A stretch of 64,000 nucleotides of DNA, taken from contig PGYB01000013.1 in assembly GCA_002839445.1 (NCBI GenBank), positions 62,001-126,000 of the forward strand, given 5' to 3'. Origin of the DNA: Candidatus Riflebacteria bacterium HGW-Riflebacteria-1. Its GTDB lineage: Bacteria; Muiribacteriota; Ozemobacteria; Ozemobacterales; Ozemobacteraceae. Below the pieces are notes generated by a model. That model was given only the letters and a program-made list of their open reading frames with translations. It made no database searches and was not told the DNA's origin. Position 1 is the stretch's first letter. Each line of letters begins with the position of its first letter. Both the position numbers and the translations under genes were made by a program. This document shows positions 47,722 through 55,240 of this stretch, in pieces.

Positions 47722-47928
47722 GTGGTTCTGGCTGAAATATCCCCGGGGCGCTACAATCTTATTGACGGTCACCACAGGATGGAAAAGGCCAGGCGTCTTG
47801 GGGTCGACAGGGTGCAGGCATACAAACTGAACATGGGGCAGCACACCACCTTTTTGACGAGCAGCAAGGCATATCAGTTGCATGTCGAGTATTGGAACGG
47901 CAAATTGAAAGATAAAAAAGGTCGGTAG
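47722..47928 (+). pseudogene. C-terminal piece of a ParB-like nuclease-domain protein
   Basis: 68 residues from a GTG. YNLIDGHHRMEKARRLGVD (about 10-28) matches the ParB/Srx-type G-x-H-R motif. The N-terminal part of the domain is absent, so this is a fragment. A shorter copy of the same segment (DNA identity high) lies at 50,523-50,600. Confidence 0.55.
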
Positions 47929-48289
47929 GTCACAAATTCCATGGACCACAATATCGCTGGCTGGCCAGCATGAAAGCTTGTAGTCATAGTCGCAACTTCA
48001 TTCCCATTCCATTCTGCCAAGTATATTGGCAGCGTGGTTAAGCGTGCCGGATTGGCAGGGCCAGAGAGGTGAATCTGGCAAGAGAAATCATCAAGGAAAG
48101 ACTGCTCAAGTAATGCTGCGCAGAAACTAACCCGCCAATCTTATGCAGTGTTCAAGAAAAATGAACAAGGATAAAAAATGAACAAAGCAGGGAAACATAG
48201 CTGGATTAGGCTCATTAAAACTTGAGTCGCCAGATTATGAGTTAGTAAATCGCCTGAGAGCTATTTCTTTTTTCTTGATAACATGTGAA
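47929..48289. other. Gene-poor gap before the second AbiE-like operon
   Basis: No intact gene. A short frame near 48,060-48,114 (VNLAREIIKERLLK before a stop) could be the tail of a small lost antitoxin gene. Confidence 0.4.
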
Positions 48290-48322
48290 TTGCACGATAA
48301 CATATGTAATGTTATTGTGCAA
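48290..48322. promoter_or_regulatory. Operator-like inverted repeat
   Basis: TTGCACgATAACAT and ATGTTATtGTGCAA are 14-base arms with one unpaired position each, five bases apart, ending 26 bases before the start of the first gene. An extra half-site GATAACAT lies just upstream at about 48,277. It is well placed for autoregulation by the winged-helix product. Confidence 0.75.
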
Positions 48323-48348
48323 AAACAGTGTTATGGTTGGGGGAAAAG

Positions 48349-49326
48349 ATGCTGATTAACAAATTTCAAAACTATCTGGAGAGTGCTCTAGGGGTAGAGG
48401 TGAAAGTCTATTCCCCTGATAATGTTCGTTTTCCGCTCTTTATTGCAGAAATATACGATTTCTATCGTTGCAGCATACATGGTTGCGACTTTTTTTTAAT
48501 GCTTGATAAACAAGTTTCTGGACAGACCCCGGCAACCATCAGAAGACATGCAGATGTAGTTTTTGATAAGACAGGTTATGAGATCATTTATGTTTGCAAA
48601 GCAATAGCAAGTTTTGATCGGAAAAGGTTGATTGAGCATAAGGTCGCGTTTGTGGTGCCAGAAAACCAGATGTATCTGCCGATACTAAAAATTGATCTGA
48701 GAGAACATTTTCGAAGCCTGCGCTCAACAAAGACCGGCAGACTTAGCCCATCAACCCAGACAATTTTGCTGCGCGCTTTTTATGAAAAAGAGATGGATTG
48801 TTATACCACCAAAATTTTGTCAGAGAAACACAATTACTCTATGATGACTCTAAAACGAGCCTTTGATGAGTTAGAGGACCTTGGTCTTGCTGAAGTCTTT
48901 CAGGAAGGTCGGGAACGTGTCTTAAGATTTCTGTATAAAGGGCGAGAATTATGGGGCAAAGCCTTGGAACTTCTTCGAACACCTGTTAAGAGAAAGGTTT
49001 TCGTATGTAATACCCTGATTTCAAAAGATTGGATTCAAGCTGGCATTAATGCTTTGGCCCAATACACAATGCTGGCCGAGCCAGCTGAAAAAGTTTTCGC
49101 AATGAACTCTGAATGTTTCAATGAACTTAAAAGGTCGGGGAAAATTGTGCAAAGAAATCGCCGGGATAGTGATTGTGTGCAAATCGAAATTTGGCATTAT
49201 CAGCCTGAGTTATTCAGCAAAAACAGAGTAGCTGATCCTTTATCTGTCTATCTGAGTCTCCATGATGTAAAGGACGAAAGAGTTGAAATGGCTCTTGATT
49301 CAGTTCTGGAGGAATTTCAATGGTAA
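48349..49326 (+). CDS. Winged-helix regulator/antitoxin of a second AbiE-like pair
   Basis: 325 residues from the ATG at 48349, preceded by GGGGGAAAAG. Residues about 135-205 form a MarR-like winged helix (STQTILLRAFYEKEM, YSMMTLKRAFDELEDLGLAE). The N-terminal ~120 and C-terminal ~100 residues are unfamiliar. It is translationally coupled (seven-base overlap) to a nucleotidyltransferase-fold gene, as AbiEi is to AbiEii, so I infer the antitoxin/repressor role. It differs strongly in sequence from the AbiEi at 43.4 kb. Confidence 0.65.
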   Translation: MLINKFQNYLESALGVEVKVYSPDNVRFPLFIAEIYDFYRCSIHGCDFFLMLDKQVSGQTPATIRRHADVVFDKTGYEIIYVCKAIASFDRKRLIEHKVAFVVPENQMYLPILKIDLREHFRSLRSTKTGRLSPSTQTILLRAFYEKEMDCYTTKILSEKHNYSMMTLKRAFDELEDLGLAEVFQEGRERVLRFLYKGRELWGKALELLRTPVKRKVFVCNTLISKDWIQAGINALAQYTMLAEPAEKVFAMNSECFNELKRSGKIVQRNRRDSDCVQIEIWHYQPELFSKNRVADPLSVYLSLHDVKDERVEMALDSVLEEFQW

Positions 49327-50081
49327 GGGGCCTGGATAAGTTTAAAGAGCATTTCCAGCAATATAAAGATAGCTACATTTTAATTGGTGGTGCGGCCTGC
49401 TCGGTCGTCATGGACGAATCTGGAGTTGAATTCAGGGCCACTAAAGATCTGGATCTCATTTTATGTGTAGAATCGCTTGATAACGGGTTTATTAGTGCAT
49501 TTTGGGAATTTATAAAGAGAGGCCATTACTTAAATCAGCAGAGGAGTGATGGTAAAAGGTTATTCTACCGATTCGCTGAGCCCGAAGACAAAGATTATCC
49601 TGAAATGCTGGAGCTGTTCTCCAGATTGCCTGATGGCCTGAAATTTGAAGGAGAGGGAAGGCTCACTCCCATCCCTGTGGATGAGGAAACTTCAAGCCTT
49701 TCTGCAATTCTGCTGGATGAGGGTTACTATGGCTTTCTTCAAGCTGGGAAAAATGAGGTAGATGGGCTTGTCATAATTGGTCAGGAATTTCTGATACCAA
49801 TGAAGGCGAAAGCCTATCTCGATTTATCTAACAGAAAAGCAGCTGGCGAAAGTATTGATGAGAAAAAGATCAAGAAACACAAAAATGATGTATTAAGACT
49901 TTACAGGATTATAGACCCTGAGAATAAAATAACCTTACCAGGAAACATTAAGGCAGATCTTCGTGATTTCTTAACCTCCATTGAAAACGACCCTGTTGAC
50001 CCAAGGAGCCTTGGGTATCTTCGAGAAAGTTTGAAGGGAATCTTGAGCAAAATGAGAGAGTTTTATGACCTTGATAATTGA
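49320..50081 (+). CDS. AbiEii-like nucleotidyltransferase, toxin candidate
   Basis: 253 residues. The fold signature is YILIGGAACSVVM (about 18-30) with the metal-binding pair in TKDLDLIL (about 41), equivalent to the G-G and D-x-D of AbiEii. FLIPMKAKAYLDLSNRK (about 161) matches the helix following the active site. Shares 7 bases with the upstream gene behind GAGGAATTTC. Expected to modify tRNA or another acceptor and slow growth when free of its partner. Confidence 0.75.
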   Translation: MVRGLDKFKEHFQQYKDSYILIGGAACSVVMDESGVEFRATKDLDLILCVESLDNGFISAFWEFIKRGHYLNQQRSDGKRLFYRFAEPEDKDYPEMLELFSRLPDGLKFEGEGRLTPIPVDEETSSLSAILLDEGYYGFLQAGKNEVDGLVIIGQEFLIPMKAKAYLDLSNRKAAGESIDEKKIKKHKNDVLRLYRIIDPENKITLPGNIKADLRDFLTSIENDPVDPRSLGYLRESLKGILSKMREFYDLDN

Positions 50082-50114
50082 AAATTTGATTACGATAAGT
50101 AATTGGATTGCTTA

Positions 50115-50262
50115 GCGCAGAGGAAAAGCATGCTGCAGCTGCGCGTAGATCTTGATTTTTTCGCAGCGGAGACGTGTCGTGTTCTTGAAGAGAAAGACTG
50201 GTTCGGGATTTGAACCAGGTCAACGAAATCCGGATGGTATAGATTTGGGTATAGAAAATGCG
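50115..50262 (+). repeat. Module-end repeat, copy 3
   Basis: Third copy, closest to copy 2 (the 50,143-50,262 core is the part shared by all three). Frame AAETCRVLEEKDW is conserved, and GGTATAGATTTGGGTATAG is present. Homology to the other copies ends at GAAAATGCG, where the sequence switches into the 3' part of an Rpn gene. Confidence 0.9.
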
Positions 50263-50515
50263 CCGCCGTATGGAAGAGCGCGAACTTGCCGCCATTGATC
50301 TGGCAATGATCAAAGGTGCTGTGCTGGAAAAAGGTATCAGCATCGGTCTTGCCAGAAGCAAGGAAGAGGGCAGAGCAGAGGGCAGAGCAGAAGGCAGAGC
50401 AGAAGGCAAAGCAGAAGGAAAGATCGAGGGCAAGGCAGAAACAGCCGTGAAACTTCAGCTCCTTGGTGCCAGCAAAGAGATGATAATGCAGGCAACCGGT
50501 TTTTCCGAAGAATGA
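50258..50515 (+). pseudogene. C-terminal fragment of an Rpn nuclease gene
   Basis: 85 codons, nearly identical to the C-terminus of the Rpn gene at 46,408-46,628, starting at RRRMEERELAAIDLAMIKG. The GRAEGRAEGRAEGKAEG repeats are expanded by 12-bp units. The catalytic domain is missing. The junction with the module-end repeat is at shared GAAAATGCG. Confidence 0.85.
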
Positions 50516-50522
50516 TTAGAAC

Positions 50523-50600
50523 CGGCAACCACCGGATGGAAAAGGCCCGGCGTCTTGGGCTCGACAGGATGCAGGCCTGCAATTGAACATGGAAAAGCAT
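50523..50600 (+). pseudogene. Relic of the ParB-like fragment
   Basis: About 75 bases close to 47,767-47,838 (CGGATGGAAAAGGCCCGGCG and onward). It directly follows the Rpn fragment, whereas the full locus has the RRM gene, intron and DUF6880-like piece in between. Confidence 0.8.
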
Positions 50601-51012
50601 ATCTGCGCCACGTCGCGTGCGCGTGGAAGAACCAGAAATAGTGCAATTTTTTTTAGTGCTTGTACTATTCGCATAAATATGGTTTGATGAGAGCAGCAAT
50701 TTCGCGGTCTGATTTTTTAACAGCAGACAAATCTCGAAATTTTTCACACCGTTGGTACACGAGTTCTATTTATGGCGGCCGCAAGGCCGCCGTTTTGTTC
50801 CCGAATGCTGCTGATATCCTCACCACTTGGGCAACGAACAGCAATCGCAAAGATTGTTTTCTGGTGTGCGGCCTGACAGGCCTCGACTACCCGTGTTCGG
50901 CGATTCCAGGCGAAGAATTCAGCTTCTAGAAACCTCAGTAAGCGTTCAGTTGAGTCACGAATTTTTCAGCATGCGTATCTGTATGTTTCGCGTTTGCCGC
51001 AAACTGGTTCAT
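50601..51012. other. Gene-poor gap with terminator-like hairpin
   Basis: No convincing gene. The only clear structure is GGCGGCC-GCAA-GGCCGCC followed by GTTTTG at 50,774-50,797, which could end transcription from the left. Confidence 0.5.
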
Positions 51013-51816
51013 TCAGAGCGCATCAAGAATTTTGGCTTTGCAGTCATCAAATTGGCTGTCGGTTATCATTTCGAATTCATGAAATGAACGCAGATACAAC
51101 AGCTTGTTTTCAATCTCGATTATTTCAGATAAACCCTTTTGCAGGTCTGATTTTTGCAAAAATGCAACGACAACAGCTCTGAGCTCATTGTGGCAAATGA
51201 CGTTCTGAGACAAGAAATAATGGAGATCGTCAAACCCAGCGCGCAGCTGGTTTAGGCCGAGTTCCTTGAGCATATTGGTGAAAATTCTGACCTTCTGCTC
51301 CTTGAAGTCTTCAATTTCAATGAGCTTCTGCTTGAACAGATCCTTCAATTTTTCCATTCGGGCCAGAGTCAGTTTTCTTCTGGAAGTTTCAGCTTTCAAC
51401 CTGCATTCAGCCTGCTCCGCCACATGTTTTCGGTTGCGGGTAAAGACGCCTATTTTCTGATCTTCTTCCTGGACGTGCTTTAAGACCCAGTCTACAAGAA
51501 ATTTTACCAGATCTTCAGGACTCAAATTTTCTCCATGTTTCAAGCGAAGAAGAATATCAGTAACCTCTTTTATCAGGTTACCATGCAGTTTCTTATGATT
51601 TTCCAGCTCATCAAATCCGATTGTCTCCATGAAAGCTTCTTCGGCAGCAAAATGATGCCTGGTATAATTCACAACAAATTTTAATGCCTCGCCAAGCTGA
51701 TGTGGAGCCAGACCACTTTCCAGAGAAGATTCGAGTTGATCTACCAGGCAAACGAGTTCCTTGTGCTGGCTGTCAACAACATCACAGCCAATACTGAATG
51801 ATTGATCCCATTTCAT
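51013..51816 (-). CDS. Bacteriohemerythrin-domain protein
   Basis: 267 residues from the ATG at 51816 (AGAGG upstream). Residues 1-130 are a hemerythrin four-helix bundle with the di-iron ligands H (VDSQHKEL), H and E (TRHHFAAEEAFME), H (ELENHKKLHG) and H/D (KHVQEEDQKIG). It binds oxygen for sensing or delivery. The C-terminal half is helical with a SHOCT-like end (EMITDSQFDDCKAKILDAL). 37 bases downstream of the MscS gene on the same strand, so possibly co-transcribed. Confidence 0.9.
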   Translation of the reverse strand: MKWDQSFSIGCDVVDSQHKELVCLVDQLESSLESGLAPHQLGEALKFVVNYTRHHFAAEEAFMETIGFDELENHKKLHGNLIKEVTDILLRLKHGENLSPEDLVKFLVDWVLKHVQEEDQKIGVFTRNRKHVAEQAECRLKAETSRRKLTLARMEKLKDLFKQKLIEIEDFKEQKVRIFTNMLKELGLNQLRAGFDDLHYFLSQNVICHNELRAVVVAFLQKSDLQKGLSEIIEIENKLLYLRSFHEFEMITDSQFDDCKAKILDAL

Positions 51817-51852
51817 AGACAACCTCTGACTTCACTGCAAGTTTGCTACTGA

Positions 51853-53526
51853 TTATAAATGATTTCTCCCAGCAATTCCAGCTGGAGAATCAGTTCGGAT
51901 TTTTGGCAGGCAGTCTGGATACTTCTTTTGAATAAAAGCGACCAGTTTTTCTCTGACTTCGCACCTGAGATCCCATGCCTGGCCTGAGCTCTGAGCGCTT
52001 ACCAGGACTCTCAGCTCCATTGCCCGATCGGTCGTGTTGGTGATCTGAACGCCGCAGACTTTTTTATCCCATAATGGTGATGCGGCAACGATTTCTCGCA
52101 CTGCCGCGCGAACGTCATCAACCGGAACCGTGTAATCGACAAAAATGCTGACCGTACCAAGTATGTCAGCCGAGTTTCTTGTCCAGTTCTGAAAGGGCTT
52201 TTCAATAAAGTAGTTTATTGGCACCACCAGTCTTCGAAGGTCCCAGATCCTTACTACCACATAGGTCAGGGTTATCTCTTCAATCCAGCCCCATTCATTT
52301 TCGACAATCACCACGTCTTCGATCCTGATGGGCTGAGTTAAAGCGATTTGCAGCCCGGCAAGAAGCATCGCAATCGTTTTTTGCGCAGAAAGCCCGACAA
52401 TGATTCCGACTACTCCGGCTGAAGCCAGAATGCTTGTGCCCAGCTGTCTGACGGTTTCAAACACCATCAGCATTGAACCAAGACTGAAGATGCCTATTAC
52501 CAGCAAAATAATCTTTTTAAGAACAAATACCTGGGTAAAAATTGCGCGAGCTTTCTGAGTTCCGCCGGTATTTGCCTTAAAATGCCAGACTATTCCTTTC
52601 TCAATCGTAAATACAAGCTGAATGAGAATCCAGGTTACCGATACAATAATCGCGATACTGCTGATGTTCTGCACAAACAGCTTCATACCTTCGCTCAGAC
52701 TAAACATCGGTATCGCGAGAATTATCGCCATCAGCGGCAGAACAAACCTGAGACACTTTCCGATAAATGGAACCAGAAGGGTGTCCCAACGGCTCGGCGT
52801 TCCGTCTGCCCATTTGTTTAACCTGATGTCTATCAGCGCGATACATCTGAACAAAAGCCAGAAAACAACAAAGAAACCGCCGATATCGGTGAGTTGACCG
52901 GCGACATTCAGAAACCAGTCAGACTCCGCCAGTTGCCCGGCATCCCCGAAAAGCAGTGAAAGCCCGGTATAAATGCCGTAAATCCATATAAACAGGGAAA
53001 GGGGCTTCTTAAGGGAAAAGAGAAAAGCGTTAAAATTGCTATGCTGACTCTCGGCAACCTCGCGCAGATGATCGATTTTCACCGGATCTTTTTCTTCTGC
53101 GTTCATCCTTTTTCTGATCAGCCTGCGGCAAAGCCAGTCGACAGCGGCCACCAGCAAAATCAGCAGTAGAAATGCGATAACCTTCAAAGAACTGATTCCA
53201 GAAGCAACCTGCCAGGACACCCATGCGCCAAGATGTGGTGCAAGGCTCTTTTCGAGATTCCTGATATTGATGCTGATTCGCCTGCTGGTCTTCTGCAAGC
53301 GGTCTTTTGATATTACAAACTTTTCGTGATCCAGGTTTGTCAGCGTCTTGAGCGTAACCGCAAGATCGGTCGGCGCGGAACCGGTAACCTCGTTCTGCCG
53401 CTCAGCATTTACGCTGCAGTAAACCGGCCCCTGCGTGCAAACCTGCATAGTAAAAAGTAGCATACCGACCAATAGCCAACTTAACCTGTGTTCAGGCCTG
53501 TTGACGACTGTAATTTCATTATTCAT
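51853..53526 (-). CDS. MscS-family mechanosensitive channel
   Basis: 557 residues. A signal peptide or first helix (LSWLLVGMLLFTMQVCTQGP), a periplasmic segment, then five or six membrane spans (for example VIAFLLLILLVAAVDWLC and LRFVLPLMAIILAIPMFSL). The MscS core follows: the pore helix region GVVGIIVGLSAQKTIAMLLAG (about 380) and the cytoplasmic beta domain IEDVVIVENEWGWIEEITL. Releases solutes under hypo-osmotic shock. GGAGG lies eight bases before the ATG. Confidence 0.9.
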   Translation of the reverse strand: MNNEITVVNRPEHRLSWLLVGMLLFTMQVCTQGPVYCSVNAERQNEVTGSAPTDLAVTLKTLTNLDHEKFVISKDRLQKTSRRISINIRNLEKSLAPHLGAWVSWQVASGISSLKVIAFLLLILLVAAVDWLCRRLIRKRMNAEEKDPVKIDHLREVAESQHSNFNAFLFSLKKPLSLFIWIYGIYTGLSLLFGDAGQLAESDWFLNVAGQLTDIGGFFVVFWLLFRCIALIDIRLNKWADGTPSRWDTLLVPFIGKCLRFVLPLMAIILAIPMFSLSEGMKLFVQNISSIAIIVSVTWILIQLVFTIEKGIVWHFKANTGGTQKARAIFTQVFVLKKIILLVIGIFSLGSMLMVFETVRQLGTSILASAGVVGIIVGLSAQKTIAMLLAGLQIALTQPIRIEDVVIVENEWGWIEEITLTYVVVRIWDLRRLVVPINYFIEKPFQNWTRNSADILGTVSIFVDYTVPVDDVRAAVREIVAASPLWDKKVCGVQITNTTDRAMELRVLVSAQSSGQAWDLRCEVREKLVAFIQKKYPDCLPKIRTDSPAGIAGRNHL

Positions 53527-53750
53527 CGATTTTCCTCCAGCTGATCAGGAAGCGCGCAATCGCCTGTTCAGCGACAGGCGCGTAACAACCACAACCCGGG
53601 ATTGTTATTGCATTCTATGATTGCTTTGCAGCAAAAGACTTCTCAAGTTTCGCATGCTTCTGATATTTCATCTGCCCTTAAAATAAGCGATATCATGCTA
53701 TTAGTCAAATACCAGCCGTGCAGTCCAGCAATTCTCGGTCAAAATCAACA

Positions 53751-53844
53751 GTCATTCTGCGCGAGCCGTCAGGCGAAGTCGCAGAATCCACTTTTTAGCG
53801 CTTTTCTGGATCCTGCGACTGCGCTTCGCTTCGCGCAGGATGAC
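53751..53844. repeat. Palindromic intergenic element
   Basis: Ends GTCATTCTGCGCGA and TCGCGCAGGATGAC are inverted with one mismatch; inner parts (GTCGCAGAATCC / GGATCCTGCGAC) also pair. A ~94-bp hairpin-forming repeat in the 466-base gap upstream of the MscS gene. No gene is seen in the rest of that gap. Confidence 0.8.
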
Positions 53845-53992
53845 GAATAAAAAAGCGATGCCTCAATATCATGATCTCTGTTGATGATGGTTTTACAACT
53901 CACCGAGAATTGCTGCGTGCAGTCACTGATGCGCCGAAGCTTTTGTGCAGCAGAACAATTTGCCGGCAATAGATCACAAGGCCGATTTGTTT

Positions 53993-54724
53993 TCAGGGTT
54001 TGTGCCCAAACGGAAAAATGTAAACCGGCACCTGGTTACTGCCGGTGATGCCGAGTATTTCGGCAACCGCCTGCTCATCTACAGCCCCGACCGGAACCGT
54101 TCCCAGGCCGAGTGCCTCTGCCTGCAGGCAGATGTTCTGGCCGACATGCCCGGCTTCCATATAAACATACATGCCGCCTCGGGTGCCGTAACGTTCGGTT
54201 GTTCGCTCGTAAACAGCAGTCAGAACGATTGTAGCCGGCGCCAGCTTGACGTGCTGCTGAAATACTGAGGCATTGCTGAGGGCTTCACGAAAATCGCCGC
54301 GTTTAGCAAATTCGAGGCTGTGGCTGGCGATTTTGTAATGATAAACACCCGGCTCAAGTCCTGTGATCGTGCCGACCACCAGCCAGGTTTCGAGTGGGTA
54401 GGTCGCACCAGCTGAAGGAGCCGTTCTGAAAGGGTAATCTTTGCCGGTAATGCCCTGAGCAGCCCATAAAAGCTGCGACACCTCGGCCAGTTCCGGAGGC
54501 CGGGGGCTGTATTCGCGCAGTGAGCGGCGCTTCAGCAGAGCTTCTTCAAGCGATATCGAACTGCTCAAGCGGGGTTGCGGCAATGCCACTTCTGACAGAA
54601 CTGTCTGGCTGTAAGCTTTTGGCGCCTGCCCGCTGTTGCAACCCGCCAGTATGATCAACAGCAGGCAATATGATATGAAGTGCCAGCCGCGGCTTTCTAA
54701 TAAACGATTCAGATAATGCTCCAT
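53993..54724 (-). CDS. SagB-type nitroreductase-fold lipoprotein
   Basis: 243 residues. N-terminal lipoprotein signal (LLLIILAGCNSGQ) anchors it to a membrane. The body is a SagB/nitroreductase FMN fold: KRRSLREYSPRP (about 66), LLWAAQGITG, TAPSAGATYPLE (about 108), the GGMYVYMEAGHVGQNI region (about 186) and LGLGTVPVGAVDE. Family members oxidise azoline rings or reduce nitro groups. No azole-peptide gene cluster is near, so the substrate is unknown. Confidence 0.85.
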   Translation of the reverse strand: MEHYLNRLLESRGWHFISYCLLLIILAGCNSGQAPKAYSQTVLSEVALPQPRLSSSISLEEALLKRRSLREYSPRPPELAEVSQLLWAAQGITGKDYPFRTAPSAGATYPLETWLVVGTITGLEPGVYHYKIASHSLEFAKRGDFREALSNASVFQQHVKLAPATIVLTAVYERTTERYGTRGGMYVYMEAGHVGQNICLQAEALGLGTVPVGAVDEQAVAEILGITGSNQVPVYIFPFGHKP

Positions 54725-54784
54725 GCCCCCCTGTCCTCTCTTTATGGATGTCTTCGGGAAGTTTGACCATCATGTTACTGCGCA

Positions 54785-54907
54785 TCTCTATAAATTTTAT
54801 CACATTTAGCCATTTTTCAAATGTCGACTGCAGTTTTCGCGGCAGTTTTTTTCTGCCTTATAACAAGATCAAAACGAGACGGCCTTTGGGGAAAGTTATT
54901 TTCAGAT
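54785..54907 (-). pseudogene. Internally deleted relic of an Rpn element
   Basis: Two blocks match the Rpn locus at 57-58 kb in the same orientation and order: 54,799-54,842 equals 57,573-57,616, and 54,842-54,907 equals 58,161-58,226 (leader). The ~545 bases between, most of the catalytic domain, are missing. The junction falls at a short GGC. Confidence 0.85.
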
Positions 54908-55030
54908 TATTTAGCCGGCTGTTTGCTCGTGCTGTAGCGAAAGCGATAAATCGTAACGCAAAATTGCGCGATGATGTTATGTTGACGCCGACAAACAGAG
55001 CATTAAGACAATATCTGTTGCAAATAGACG

Positions 55031-55190
55031 CTGGTTGATTTACTATCCCACTGGCTGAAAAAGGGAAGTCGGGTGCAAATCCCGCGTGAGTCCGTCGCCG
55101 TATTTGGGGACAAATGCCCAGAGCAGGTCACTGTCGCATAGATGGGAAGACCGGGCAGGAGAATGATCCATAAGCCGGAATACCTCTAAA
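55031..55190 (+). promoter_or_regulatory. Cobalamin riboswitch
   Basis: Adenosylcobalamin-class features in order: GGGAAGTCGGGTGCAAATCC, GAGTCCGTCGCC, CAGGTCACTGTCGC, GGGAAGACC and the B12-box-like TAAGCCGGAATACCTC. Lies 50 bases before a TonB-dependent receptor gene, which it is expected to switch off when B12 is plentiful. Confidence 0.9.
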
Positions 55191-55240
55191 GCCCATTGGA
55201 CCTTATGTCCGGTGAACTATATGCGAGGTGGCGATGACCC

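Noticed and set aside
18447..50262. Integrase or transposase gene for the island
   Set aside because: No tyrosine (R-H-R-Y) or serine recombinase or DDE transposase could be found in any frame; the Rpn proteins are PD-(D/E)XK nucleases, not integrases. The integrase is inferred as lost.
49948..50433. 161-codon minus-strand frame
   Set aside because: Runs antisense through the nucleotidyltransferase gene, the module-end repeat and the Rpn repeats; LPSALPSALPS is the reverse of the GRAEGRAEG repeat.
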